From the NCBI RefSeq assembly GCF_000814675.1, contig NZ_JWIG01000029.1:62001-126000 (forward strand): 64,000 nucleotides of DNA. Direction: 5' to 3'. The notes below the pieces were generated by a model, which ran no database searches, was not told where the DNA came from, and was given only the letters and a program-made list of their open reading frames with translations. The stretch comes from Pseudoalteromonas distincta. Its GTDB lineage: Bacteria > Pseudomonadota > Gammaproteobacteria > Enterobacterales > Alteromonadaceae. This document shows positions 47,259 to 56,127 of the stretch, piece by piece (the first letter of the stretch is position 1; every line of letters begins with the position of its first letter). Made by a program: the position numbers and the translations under genes.

Positions 47259-48443
47259 ATGTCGCTACCTTCAACCGATAACCGCTTACATCATATTGAT
47301 ATATTACGGGGTATTATAATTATATTTATGGTTATTGACCATGGTATGTATTATTGCCTTAATTACTCAGTTACCGATCCGATGACCATTCCAGGGACTG
47401 ATCCCGTTACCTTTTTTACGCGTTTTGTTTCTCACTTTTGCGCACCACTCTTCGTATTCTTAGCAGGTCTATCTGCGGCTATAACAGAGCATAAATATGT
47501 ATCCACTAAAGCATTTTCACAAAGCTTGATTATTCGTGGTTTAGTGCTAATTTTGTTTGAATTTACTATTGTTTCGTGGTCTTGGAGCTTTAACCCATTA
47601 TACCCAATGCTATACGCACAAGTTATTTGGGCTATCGGCTGGAGCTTTGTTATTTTAGGACTGCTGCGTTTCCTGGGCATTTATGCCATTTTTGTAGCAG
47701 GGTTATTACTCGTGTTTGGGCATAATTTATTTGATGGAACAAGCTTTGAGCCCAATACATTTGCACATACTGCTTGGTCCATTGCACATCAAAAAAATGT
47801 ACTTGATCTCCCATTTGATTTTCAAATTAGAACAACCTACCCAATTGCCCCCATTGTTGGCTTAATGGCATTGGCATATTGCGCTGGTGTTTATTACAAA
47901 GCGCAACAATACAGTAAAAAAGTGATGAATCACGCATTATTATTAGGGGTTACTTGCCTTGCGCTTTATGGCGTTTTACGTGGATTTAACTTATACGGTG
48001 ATATGTCACAGTTTGATATACATACAAGCTCATTGCTCACTGTTATGTCGTTTCTGAACCCAACAAAGTATCCGCTTTCGCTTCAGTTCATGTTACTTAC
48101 AGTTGGCCTTGGACTTATTTCTTTAAAGGCATTAAGTGGTTTAAAAACCGATTTTTCGCATAACTTTTTACAAGTACTGGGTAAAACAAGTATGTTTTCA
48201 TACCTTGTGCATTTGTATTTATTACATGCTATTGCTTGGTTACTTATACCTATTTTTGGCTTTAATTTTAGCGATATGACCTACGCAGATACTCTCGTTG
48301 GTTTGCCTGAAGGTTATGGCATGAGTTACACAGCAACACTTCTATTCATAGCCGTTGTAATAGGGCTAACAACCCTACTCGCTAAGCGATACATTGTTTG
48401 GAAGCGAAGCCACAAACATAGCTTAATTGCTAAATATATATAA
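47259..48443 (+). CDS. Heparan-alpha-glucosaminide N-acetyltransferase-like membrane protein (DUF1624)
   Basis: A 394-residue integral membrane protein with about ten helices. The N-terminus RLHHIDILRGIIIIFMVIDH is the typical HGSNAT_cat/DUF1624 motif, with the His of DHGM. Further motifs include SHFCAPLFVFLAGLSAA and MFSYLVHLYLLHAIAW. Such proteins are predicted transmembrane acyltransferases that may use cytoplasmic acetyl-CoA to modify sugars outside. No direct neighbour points to the substrate. It has its own terminator. Confidence 0.82.
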   Translation: MSLPSTDNRLHHIDILRGIIIIFMVIDHGMYYCLNYSVTDPMTIPGTDPVTFFTRFVSHFCAPLFVFLAGLSAAITEHKYVSTKAFSQSLIIRGLVLILFEFTIVSWSWSFNPLYPMLYAQVIWAIGWSFVILGLLRFLGIYAIFVAGLLLVFGHNLFDGTSFEPNTFAHTAWSIAHQKNVLDLPFDFQIRTTYPIAPIVGLMALAYCAGVYYKAQQYSKKVMNHALLLGVTCLALYGVLRGFNLYGDMSQFDIHTSSLLTVMSFLNPTKYPLSLQFMLLTVGLGLISLKALSGLKTDFSHNFLQVLGKTSMFSYLVHLYLLHAIAWLLIPIFGFNFSDMTYADTLVGLPEGYGMSYTATLLFIAVVIGLTTLLAKRYIVWKRSHKHSLIAKYI

Positions 48444-48453
48444 GTAAAAACAC

Positions 48454-48481
48454 AAACCCCGCATAATATTTGCGGGGTTTT
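48454..48481 (+). terminator. Terminator of the DUF1624 gene
   Basis: AAACCCCGCA (48454-48463) pairs with TGCGGGGTTT (48471-48480) around a 7-base loop, followed by T. It starts 11 bases after the stop codon and could also stop transcripts from the convergent gene. Confidence 0.85.
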
Positions 48482-48505
48482 ATGTCATTAACCAATACGT
48501 AAAAC

Positions 48506-49531
48506 TTATAAAAAGCTATCACCACTTTGCTTTAGCGTAACAGTTTGTGCTTGAGCGCTTTTAATTAATAACCCACAACGCACATCGTTTTGTGAAATTA
48601 CAATTTTATCAATTGTGCTTGTATCGTAATTTACTACTTTGTTCTCGCAGCGTAACTGGACTTTAGTTAGCGGCATTTGCGCTTCAAGCGCTACTTCACT
48701 TTTTGACAATAAAGGTAATACCGCCTGCTTAGGCAATAGCTCTATTTGTTGTTTTATATCGCCAGAACTTTTATAAATGTCATTAACTTGAGCTAATAAC
48801 TGCTCCTTATTTTGCTGTGTAAAAGTGATGGATTCAATATTGCCTAACGCATCTATTGCGTCATAGGCACGTACATAATCTTGTTTTGATATAAACCATT
48901 GTAATGCATTTTTTATCACACGCTTTTGAATTTGATCTGGTAGGTTACCTCGAAATAAAAATGCTTCGTTGATGTGCTGATCAAAGCTCTTCCAGTCTTG
49001 TACAAAATAACTGTGCTGGCTTTTAAGCCATGCAAGCAAAACAATCTCAACCGTATTTTTCGTATGTTCGTTTTCTAACTCATTAATACGGCTTTTAGCT
49101 TCATCGTATTTCTTTTCATCGATTAACTTACTAGCTTGTTCATAATCATTAAAAAAGCCGCGAGACGCTTTGTCATTTGAAAAACCAGCATGTAAATTTT
49201 GCGAACTTACAGTAATAGTTTTTGCTACAGGTATAGTCTCGCCATTTAATTTTGCACTTTTGTAGTTGAGCTTAGACACGTAGTCCATTACTTCTCTTTG
49301 ATACTTTTTTTGACCAGCTGTAGCTACAATTTCGATATCGCTCACTTGGCCGTTTTCATCAACAAGATAACTACTTAAATTAATTCCTTCTAATCGAGAC
49401 GCACGCGGTGAGGTATTAGTAAGTTGATCGTAATTTTTATTAATCACCTCTGCAGGGACAAAGTCGTCAGCAAACGCAGGGAGTTGAGTAAAAGCAGAAG
49501 TTAAAGAAAGCGCTAATATGAGTTTTTTCAT
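48506..49531 (-). CDS. Secreted protein with TonB C-terminal-like domain
   Basis: A 341-residue protein with a signal peptide (MKKLILALSLTSAFTQLPAFA). Residues ~25-105 resemble a TonB C-terminal domain (VDENGQVSDIEIVATAGQKKYQREVMDYVSKLNY, by its GxVxxIEI and Y pattern). The middle part is helical and TPR-like (YDEAKSRINELENEH and later segments). Two Cys lie near the C-terminus (LRCENKV, DVRCGLL). It probably acts in the periplasm as a scaffold. No partner genes are adjacent. The start at 49531 is chosen for the signal peptide. Confidence 0.65.
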   Translation of the reverse strand: MKKLILALSLTSAFTQLPAFADDFVPAEVINKNYDQLTNTSPRASRLEGINLSSYLVDENGQVSDIEIVATAGQKKYQREVMDYVSKLNYKSAKLNGETIPVAKTITVSSQNLHAGFSNDKASRGFFNDYEQASKLIDEKKYDEAKSRINELENEHTKNTVEIVLLAWLKSQHSYFVQDWKSFDQHINEAFLFRGNLPDQIQKRVIKNALQWFISKQDYVRAYDAIDALGNIESITFTQQNKEQLLAQVNDIYKSSGDIKQQIELLPKQAVLPLLSKSEVALEAQMPLTKVQLRCENKVVNYDTSTIDKIVISQNDVRCGLLIKSAQAQTVTLKQSGDSFL

Positions 49532-49670
49532 CGATTTTATCCATCCTAGATAGTGTTTATATAATAGAAACAAACGATCGATATAAAAGCAAGTGTAAAT
49601 ACAAAAAATTAGTTCATTTAATGAGCTTAACTTAGAAAAAACTTAATAGATAAATATATTTGAGGAATTA

Positions 49671-49694
49671 AAAAAGGCGCTTAAAAAGCGCCTT
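49671..49694 (-). terminator. Terminator of fabY
   Basis: On the minus strand AAGGCGCTT pairs with AAGCGCCTT around TTT, followed by TTTT (A run at 49671-49675 on plus). It begins 19 bases after the fabY stop. Confidence 0.88.
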
Positions 49695-49712
49695 GCTAAC
49701 AAGTATGTGTGC

Positions 49713-51620
49713 TTAAAACATATCTTGATAGGAGTTTGTTGTGCTAAACGTAATTGCTTTTTCAAAGCCTGGTAACTGAATACTTTGCTCGTCTATTACA
49801 ATGTCGTTGTCGTCAATAAGTCCGTCGCCAAAGCGATAAATAAGCTCGTACTGCCCTAAATCTGCTTGTGTTTGATACGTTTGTTGCGCGGCTTTAATTG
49901 CCATGTTTTTCTGCGCGTAACTACTCATAACTTCATCGCCATGGCGCTTAGCAAGCATCTGCATTGTTACTTTTGGTGAAAGTACAGTCGCTGTTGCATT
50001 GTTACCGCCAAAGCCTTTTGAATTTATAAAAGCAATATCCATATCAGCGCACTCGTAATGGCTATTACGAATATCAAGATGGTCGCTATAAACATCATCA
50101 GCCACTTTATCAATAGTGGTAATACCCGGCATAATATTATGACTAAATATGCCTAACGCAATCGCTAACTGGTCACCACTTGCAGGTGCAATAGTATGGC
50201 CAACATACGCTTTTGGCGCTGTTACTTTCCAGTTATCAATAGCAAACGTTTGCGCTACTTTATGATAAATCAAAGACTCTGTTACACGGTTTTGCGGTGT
50301 ACTAGAACCATGGGCTAAAATAAAGCTACGTTCTTGCAGTGCTTCTTTACCTAATAAGCTGCTAGCAAGTGCGGCTGATTTTGCCATTGTAATATAGTTA
50401 CCGGGTCCAGGTGATGTAATCGACTTTTTAACGCCATCTGCATTTACAAACACATCCGGTACGCTGCCCATAATATCAGCGCCCAACTCAAGGGCTAAAG
50501 CATCATCCATTAAAATAGTAACTTGCGCGCCTTCTCCTAATGTAAAGCCACAGTTATCGCCAAATGGGCGGCTGCTATTACGGTAGTCTGGTTCTTCATC
50601 ATTTGATAAGTTATCTAAACGACGCAGCCCTTCAACGTTTGCAAGCGCGCTCATGTTACCAAAGCCTTCTACAACTTCTGGTGTAATAGCACACTCAACA
50701 CTTGCGACAACCGCAACGCGTGTACGCCCTGCCTGTATGTCGTTAACCGCTGCACGTAAATTATATAAAAACGTTGCACATGCGCCCGAGGTCGAAAACG
50801 TAGTACCTACATTGCCCGTAACATAGGCATTAATAAAATCGGTAGACATTGTATTTAAGCCCAGTGCTAACTGCTTAGTGCTAACACGGTCGCCTTGTTG
50901 GCGCGCCTTTACTAAACCGCCTAGGCCTTTGTCGTCCATTTGGCCAATTACCGATGCTGAATAGGTACCAATTTTATCTGGCTCTACGCTATTCATAATA
51001 TGCTGCCAATCAAGCCCTGTTGATTTAATCGCATCAGTAGCTGCAAAAATAGTGGCTTGCAAACCACGAGGCTGATAGCGGCTGTTATACATAACTGATG
51101 GATCAAACCCAGTCGGAAATTGCCCAGCAGATTTAATTGGGTTATCGCGTGTTGAGTCGTGCTTTACGTCTAAGTCAGCTGCAATAGTTACTTTAACTTT
51201 TTTGCCTTCAAGCTCTTCAACTTGCCAGCTAGCTGGAACAGGTGCAGGTAAGTCGCGAGCACGCGTTTCAAACACAATTGCGTTATCGCTTGATGCGGTT
51301 AGTGTCATTTTTTGCTGCCACGGTGTGGCATCGGCATCAAAGTGTTCTTTTTCAATTTTACGAATAAGTGTACCAGCAATAATTTGCTCACCAAAGCGTG
51401 CTTCTATGTCGCTTTGCTCAACATTATTACCTTGTGTATCTTGTAATTGGCCGTTTACAACGCTTACTAGATTCATCAGTGTGGCGAGGCCTAAAAATGT
51501 TTCACTGCGATCTTGAGCATTTAAACTATCTAACACGATACGGCGATAACCTTGATGAAAAGAAGTACGGCCAGCGGCGTTAATGCCACCCATGCCTACT
51601 ATAACGGGTAATGCTGTCAT
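49713..51620 (-). CDS. fabY: Beta-ketoacyl-ACP synthase, FabY type
   Basis: A 635-residue condensing enzyme. It matches the layout of Pseudomonas aeruginosa FabY (PA5174, about 634 residues), which starts fatty-acid synthesis from acetyl-CoA and malonyl-ACP. N-terminal PVIVGMGGINAAGRTSFHQG is typical. The catalytic Cys is at residue 281 in STSGACATFLYN, with His 437 in LAHGSSTPQNR and His 475 in AYVGHTIAPASGDQ. The N-terminal ~160 residues before the thiolase fold are longer than in FabB or FabF. AAGG precedes the ATG. It is monocistronic and divergent from a GlxA-type regulator. Confidence 0.85.
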   Translation of the reverse strand: MTALPVIVGMGGINAAGRTSFHQGYRRIVLDSLNAQDRSETFLGLATLMNLVSVVNGQLQDTQGNNVEQSDIEARFGEQIIAGTLIRKIEKEHFDADATPWQQKMTLTASSDNAIVFETRARDLPAPVPASWQVEELEGKKVKVTIAADLDVKHDSTRDNPIKSAGQFPTGFDPSVMYNSRYQPRGLQATIFAATDAIKSTGLDWQHIMNSVEPDKIGTYSASVIGQMDDKGLGGLVKARQQGDRVSTKQLALGLNTMSTDFINAYVTGNVGTTFSTSGACATFLYNLRAAVNDIQAGRTRVAVVASVECAITPEVVEGFGNMSALANVEGLRRLDNLSNDEEPDYRNSSRPFGDNCGFTLGEGAQVTILMDDALALELGADIMGSVPDVFVNADGVKKSITSPGPGNYITMAKSAALASSLLGKEALQERSFILAHGSSTPQNRVTESLIYHKVAQTFAIDNWKVTAPKAYVGHTIAPASGDQLAIALGIFSHNIMPGITTIDKVADDVYSDHLDIRNSHYECADMDIAFINSKGFGGNNATATVLSPKVTMQMLAKRHGDEVMSSYAQKNMAIKAAQQTYQTQADLGQYELIYRFGDGLIDDNDIVIDEQSIQLPGFEKAITFSTTNSYQDMF

Positions 51621-51746
51621 AATTTACCTTTTAGAAACGTGTTATAAGGAGAAGAGGCAGTTTAAATGGATTATGCACCACACATTATGCTTTAATGGCC
51701 AAATATTCAGCACAAAAGGCCAGAATGTACTGGTCGGAGCATTTAT

Positions 51747-52757
51747 ATGACTGATAAACACACTAATCCACCTCTAAACATTGCTATAGCGGTATATCCG
51801 CATTTATTAGTGACTAGTTTAACGCTGCCTATAGAAATGCTAAGAGCCGGCGAGGCCTTTGCTAAAGGGCATCTTGATAAGCAAAGCTTTAGGCCACTTG
51901 CTATAAATTTAGTGGCTAAAAGTGCTGAATCTATACCCACCCGTGCAGGCCTTGCTATAAATCCTGATTGCATAACAACTAACGCGCCCTACAGCGATTT
52001 GATTATAGTGCCGGGTATTTGGCGAAACCCACGCCCAGTGGTGCGAACAAATCAAGAAATAGTTGATTGGCTAAGTGAGAGCTTTAGCGCAGGCAGCCAT
52101 ATAATTGGTGTAGGCACTGGCAACTGTTTATTAGCTGAGGCAGGCTTACTCGATGGACACCCTGCTACCACCCATTGGCATTACGCCAAACAATTTAGCC
52201 ATGACTACCCGCAGGTGCACCTAAAGCCCGACTTTTTTATAACCCAGTCAGAGCGAATGTATACGGTGGCCAGTCTTAATGCGCTTGCAGATGTGATCGT
52301 ACACATTATTAGCCAGTACTACACAAAAGCCGCCGCGCAGCATGTAGAGCGTAATTTTTCGCACGAAATACGCAAACCCTATGAAGATCAACGCTACTTA
52401 GAAGGTGCAGTAGACCGCCACCCCGATGAGCTAATTGCGCAAATTCAATTTTGGATAAAAACAAATTTAGCCACCGAGTTAAACCTGCAAGAAGTCGCTG
52501 CTCAATTTAGCTTAAGCTACCGTACTTTTACCCGCCGTTTTAGAGCCGCCACTAACCAAAGCCCAATTGAGTATTGGCAACAACTACGTGTAGAAGGCGC
52601 AAAAGAGTTATTAGCATCATCAAATTTATCAATTCAAGAAGTGGCTTTAGAAGTTGGATATAATGACCAAGGGCATTTAACACGCGTGTTTAAAAAAGTA
52701 TTAAGCCAAACACCCAGTGGTTACAGAAAAGTAGTTAGGAGAAAGTTGTTTGGCTAG
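51747..52757 (+). CDS. GlxA-family regulator: DJ-1/PfpI domain plus AraC helix-turn-helix
   Basis: A 336-residue regulator. The N-terminal ~190 residues form a DJ-1/PfpI-like domain (LNIAIAVYPHLLVTSLTLPIEML, by its N-terminal strand, and HIIGVGTGNCLLAEAGLLDG with the nucleophile-elbow Cys). The C-terminal ~100 residues are an AraC domain (LQEVAAQFSLSYRTFTRRFRA, read in part, and SIQEVALEVGYNDQGHLTRVF). It probably senses a small metabolite. It is divergent from fabY across 126 bases, so it may control fabY, but that is only positional. Confidence 0.85.
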   Translation: MTDKHTNPPLNIAIAVYPHLLVTSLTLPIEMLRAGEAFAKGHLDKQSFRPLAINLVAKSAESIPTRAGLAINPDCITTNAPYSDLIIVPGIWRNPRPVVRTNQEIVDWLSESFSAGSHIIGVGTGNCLLAEAGLLDGHPATTHWHYAKQFSHDYPQVHLKPDFFITQSERMYTVASLNALADVIVHIISQYYTKAAAQHVERNFSHEIRKPYEDQRYLEGAVDRHPDELIAQIQFWIKTNLATELNLQEVAAQFSLSYRTFTRRFRAATNQSPIEYWQQLRVEGAKELLASSNLSIQEVALEVGYNDQGHLTRVFKKVLSQTPSGYRKVVRRKLFG

Positions 52758-52776
52758 TAACTATTTCAATAACACT

Positions 52777-52801
52777 AAAAAACGCCACTTTTAGTGGCGT
52801 T
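52777..52801. terminator. Bidirectional terminator overlapping the mgtC-like stop codon
   Basis: AACGCCACT (52781-52789) pairs with AGTGGCGTT (52793-52801) around three bases. The stop codon of the minus-strand MgtC-like gene (52791-52793) lies in the hairpin. A runs precede it on the plus strand, giving TTTTTT on the minus side. Confidence 0.82.
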
Positions 52802-53303
52802 CTGATTCGTTAAATTCTTTTCGATAGTAACGTTTTTGATAGTTTTTTACTTTAGTGTGTACGCCTTTGCTTAAGCTTTTAAATTTAGCTTCGAGTACGT
52901 CTACACCGTATAAAATACCGACCACCAGCACCGAGAGTTTTATTGCAGCGCCAAGGTTTTCGGTCGCTATCATAACGCCTATTGATGCAAGCACCCAGAT
53001 GGTTGCAGCTGATGTAACGCCAACTACCGCACCATCTTTTGCGAGCATAACGCCTGCCCCTAAAAAGCCAATACCTGTAATTATTTGCCCCACTACACGA
53101 GAATGATCTATTACATCCCCTTGTAAATTAAACGCAGTGGATAAAAACAAATACGTGCCCAGCGTTATTAGGGCTGATGTCCGAATACCTACAGGTTTAC
53201 CACGCAACTGGCGCTCTATACCAATAATAGCACCACAAAAAGCCGCAGTACCAATAGCCGCCCACGAATACGGGGCTACATCAATTAAATCTAAAAAAGT
53301 CAC
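52791..53303 (-). CDS. MgtC/SapB family membrane protein
   Basis: A 170-residue inner-membrane protein. Family segments are GAIIGIERQLRGKPVGIRTSAL, represented by GIERQxxGKPVGIRT, and GQIITGIGFLGAGVMLAKDG with VTSAATIWVLASIGVMIA. After four to five helices it has a basic tail of about 40 residues (KSLSKGVHTKVKNYQKRYYRKE). The start is GTG 53303 with AAGG six bases upstream that overlaps the stop region of the preceding gene. It is the third gene of a tight operon after the RimK-like and GNAT/C39 genes. Confidence 0.82.
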   Translation of the reverse strand: MTFLDLIDVAPYSWAAIGTAAFCGAIIGIERQLRGKPVGIRTSALITLGTYLFLSTAFNLQGDVIDHSRVVGQIITGIGFLGAGVMLAKDGAVVGVTSAATIWVLASIGVMIATENLGAAIKLSVLVVGILYGVDVLEAKFKSLSKGVHTKVKNYQKRYYRKEFNESERH

Positions 53304-53311
53304 TGTTAACC

Positions 53312-54424
53312 TTATATTTTATTAGCTATAGCCACCGCCGTTCTTAAACGTTGGCTACCAAACGCTGACATTTTACTAAAATCACTTCGTGCAATAGGTA
53401 CATATTGGCAATCTATTGCGAGCTGTTTATCGTTTCCAGGCTCACAAAATGGATCGTGAACATACACGCAGTGCTCATCAAAGTGCGTAACACACACCCA
53501 GTGTGGCGATTTTTTACCATCAAAACTGTATGTACTAATTAATAACAGCACACTAAAGCCTTTACTCAGCCACTGCTCAATATGCTCAAGCTCTACATCT
53601 TTATGCGTAAGCGGTATATTTGCCTGTGCAATACCATCTACAAATTGCTGATGCACGGTGGCAAGTACCACTTTTTTGTTTTCGTTGCGTACGCCATCTA
53701 AAAACAAAGGCTCTATGGTATTAACCATTACTTCGCTTTTAAAGCCCCGCTTATTAGCCCCAAGTGCCAAACCAAACGGATGGCAACCACCATGACCCGA
53801 TGTCATAAAAATGGTGGTACCTTCACGCCAAAGTGCCAGCTCATGTGATTGGCTAAGCTCAGTTGTTGGCTCAAGTGCCCCCATTGCCATTAATAGCGCA
53901 GCAGGTCCGCACGTAAATTCGGTAGTTTGCTGATACCACGGCGTTAAACGCGCCACTTTTAACTCACTTGTTTGTCGAATGTTTTTTTGCATTCGTAGTG
54001 CGTCACTGTGGTCATCGTAATAATCGCTATATTGACCAAACACTCTGTAACCCAAGCTTTTATAAAGCCCTATCGCACCTTCGTTATTTACAGCCACTTC
54101 TAAACGAAGGTAAATACGAGCCCGCTCACACGTTTCTTTTTCAAGGCTAGTAAGTAGTGCTTTTGCAACGCCCTTACCTTGCATTGTGGGTAAAACAGCA
54201 AGCGAATATAAACGCGCTAAACGCGTCCCTTTATGGCACCACACTAACCCGTAACCGCATATTTGCTCGCCACTTTGGGCAACGAGTAAAATACCGTGCT
54301 TAGCACTTAGCCAGCGCTTTAAACTGCGCGGGCTCAATTTATCGTTATTAAAGCAAGCATTTTCAACGTCAATCAGTGCATTTAAATCACTGCTAAGCGC
54401 CTTTCGAATAACAAGGTTGCTCAT
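53312..54424 (-). CDS. GNAT acetyltransferase / C39-like cysteine peptidase fusion
   Basis: A 370-residue fusion protein. The N-terminal ~150 residues are a RimI-like GNAT domain (LAVLPTMQGKGVAKALLTSL with the acetyl-CoA loop, and LEVAVNNEGAIGLYKSLGY). The C-terminal ~200 residues are a C39-type papain-like peptidase: the Cys in TTEFTCGPAALLMAM, the His in SPHWVCVTHF and the Asp in VYVHDPF. No signal peptide or export domain is present, so it should act in the cytoplasm. It starts four bases after the RimK-like gene stop. The pair is known from comparative genomics of ATP-grasp ligases; the substrate is unknown. Confidence 0.85.
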   Translation of the reverse strand: MSNLVIRKALSSDLNALIDVENACFNNDKLSPRSLKRWLSAKHGILLVAQSGEQICGYGLVWCHKGTRLARLYSLAVLPTMQGKGVAKALLTSLEKETCERARIYLRLEVAVNNEGAIGLYKSLGYRVFGQYSDYYDDHSDALRMQKNIRQTSELKVARLTPWYQQTTEFTCGPAALLMAMGALEPTTELSQSHELALWREGTTIFMTSGHGGCHPFGLALGANKRGFKSEVMVNTIEPLFLDGVRNENKKVVLATVHQQFVDGIAQANIPLTHKDVELEHIEQWLSKGFSVLLLISTYSFDGKKSPHWVCVTHFDEHCVYVHDPFCEPGNDKQLAIDCQYVPIARSDFSKMSAFGSQRLRTAVAIANKI

Positions 54425-54428
54425 GTTA

Positions 54429-55823
54429 TTACCCACGGCCTCGTGCTTCTAAGCGTTGTTTAAACTCATCCATAATGATCATGTATAGCTCGTCGCCTAA
54501 ATAGCCGTCTTCTACTTTGTGATCAATACTTGGGTTGTCGTTTACTTCAAGCACGTATGCTTTGCCTTGATGCTCTTTAACATCTACGCCATATAAACCC
54601 CTACCCACTGTTTTACATGCTTTTAATGCTGCATCTAATACCGCTTTTGGTAACTCAAAGGTTGGTAATGTTTCAAAGCCACCAGAGAAAAAACGTTTAG
54701 CGTCGTGGTTATAAATTTGCCAATGGTTACGCGCCATTAAATAGCGACATGCATAAATTGCACGGCCATTTAACACACCCACTCGCCAATCGTATTCGGT
54801 ATACATGTATTCTTGTGCAAGCACTAATGCGCTATATTCAAACAGCTCTGTAAGCTTAGCGGCAAGCTCATCACGGTTTGAAACTTTAAACACACCTTTT
54901 GAGAACGACCCTTCAGGCATTTTTAAAACAAGCGGATACGTAAACGCTTCTTCTAATTGCTCAAGCGTTTCATTTGCTTGATCAGCCACTACAAGCGTTT
55001 TTAAACTTGGCACTTTTTGATAATTAAATGCATCGTGTAAATACACTTTATTACAACAACGTAAAATAGACTCAGCATCGTCAATAACCACTAACCCCAG
55101 GCTTTGCGCTTTGCTCGCAAGGCGATACGTTGGGTGGTCAATCGCTGTAGTTTGGCGAATAAATAATGCATCAAACTGGGCAATGTTATCAATTTCGTCA
55201 AAGCTTAATGCTTGTGCATAAATACCGTGTTTAGCCGCAGCTTTAATAAAACGTGCAATGGCGTCTTTATCACTCGGAGGTACTTTTTCGTTATGATCAA
55301 CAAGTATTGCCATGTCCCATCTAAAGCGACGTTGTACCGAACTAATACGCCACTGCGTTTTAGTAAAGTTATCTAGCTTGGCTACAAATTCGCTGTACTG
55401 CTGCTCGTTTAAAGACGACATCGAGCCTTGTTGCAATAAGCCTTGCTCATCAACAAATAAAATAGGCGCCGGGTATTGTTTAAATACCGACTTTGCTGCT
55501 TTTGATTGTAAATCGTTTTGGGCATTGCCAAAGTAAAGTGTGCCATCTATTTGGCCCACATTTAACATAGGAGCTTGGCCACTACGAAGAGCATTAATGG
55601 TTTTTACACTGGGTAAAACTTGGTGCTTGCGCGCCTCTGCAAGTAATGAGCAATAGTAACCTTTGCTCAAGTATTGGCTTGAGTCGCACAGATTAATAAT
55701 GCGTGTTTTTGGTTCATTATGTTTTGGGTAATCACGTAAGTAGGTATTAAACGTAATTACATTTTCGAACGATTGAGCAAGCGTTTGCTCGTTGTTATCA
55801 ACCACAATTAAGGTTTTAAACAC
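54429..55823 (-). CDS. RimK-like ATP-grasp ligase with N-terminal RLAN-type domain
   Basis: A 464-residue protein. The N-terminal ~190 residues are not ATP-grasp and fit the RimK-like N-terminal (RLAN) domain. The rest is an ATP-grasp fold of the RimK group: YPLVLKMPEGSFSKGVFKV, LVLAQEYMYTEYDWRVGVL, and the Mg-binding KAYVLEVNDNPSIDH. Family members join amino acids to a carboxylate of a protein or peptide; the target here is unknown. The start is GTG 55823 with AGGA six bases before it. It leads a three-gene operon with the GNAT/C39 fusion and an MgtC protein, and a hairpin-rich leader precedes it. Confidence 0.87.
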   Translation of the reverse strand: MFKTLIVVDNNEQTLAQSFENVITFNTYLRDYPKHNEPKTRIINLCDSSQYLSKGYYCSLLAEARKHQVLPSVKTINALRSGQAPMLNVGQIDGTLYFGNAQNDLQSKAAKSVFKQYPAPILFVDEQGLLQQGSMSSLNEQQYSEFVAKLDNFTKTQWRISSVQRRFRWDMAILVDHNEKVPPSDKDAIARFIKAAAKHGIYAQALSFDEIDNIAQFDALFIRQTTAIDHPTYRLASKAQSLGLVVIDDAESILRCCNKVYLHDAFNYQKVPSLKTLVVADQANETLEQLEEAFTYPLVLKMPEGSFSKGVFKVSNRDELAAKLTELFEYSALVLAQEYMYTEYDWRVGVLNGRAIYACRYLMARNHWQIYNHDAKRFFSGGFETLPTFELPKAVLDAALKACKTVGRGLYGVDVKEHQGKAYVLEVNDNPSIDHKVEDGYLGDELYMIIMDEFKQRLEARGRG

Positions 55824-55856
55824 GACTTTTCCTAGTTAAGTCAAAATATAAAAAGC

Positions 55857-55989
55857 ATGCTTAGTAAAATACTAAGCATTATAAATAGAAACACCCATCG
55901 TACTAAGTGGGCATTGCGCGAATCACTTAATATGATGGGTGCTTTAACAGGTACCTACTGTACGAGTTAGCGCTTAAATTGCTTAAGCG
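55857..55989 (-). promoter_or_regulatory. Structured leader with serial hairpins before the RimK-like operon
   Basis: Within the 304-base gap, on the minus strand in order: a CGCTTAA/TTAAGCG hairpin (55989-55971); a long two-part stem (CACCCATC/GATGGGTG outer, TAAGTG/CACTTA inner, with a symmetric 4x4 internal loop and 14-base loop, 55941-55892); and a terminator-like hairpin (ATGCTTAGTA/TACTAAGCAT, 55879-55857) followed by GCTTTTTATATTTT. The last hairpin ends 33 bases before the GTG start of the RimK-like gene. The order suggests an attenuator or structured RNA element. Confidence 0.5.
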
Positions 55990-56127
55990 ACATGTGCTTT
56001 ATATGCCCTTTTTTAAAAACGCACAAACGAGATATTTTTAGCGTGAAGATGAAAAATATTGATTAACTATATTTTCCTATAAATGCAGATTAAAATACGC
56101 AAAACAATACCTTATGAGAGTTTAAAA

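Noticed and set aside
55824-56127. Precursor peptide gene for the RimK-like ligase
   Set aside because: Only very short frames (for example eight codons starting MSLKQFKR) occur on the minus strand; none has a ribosome site and conserved-looking sequence.
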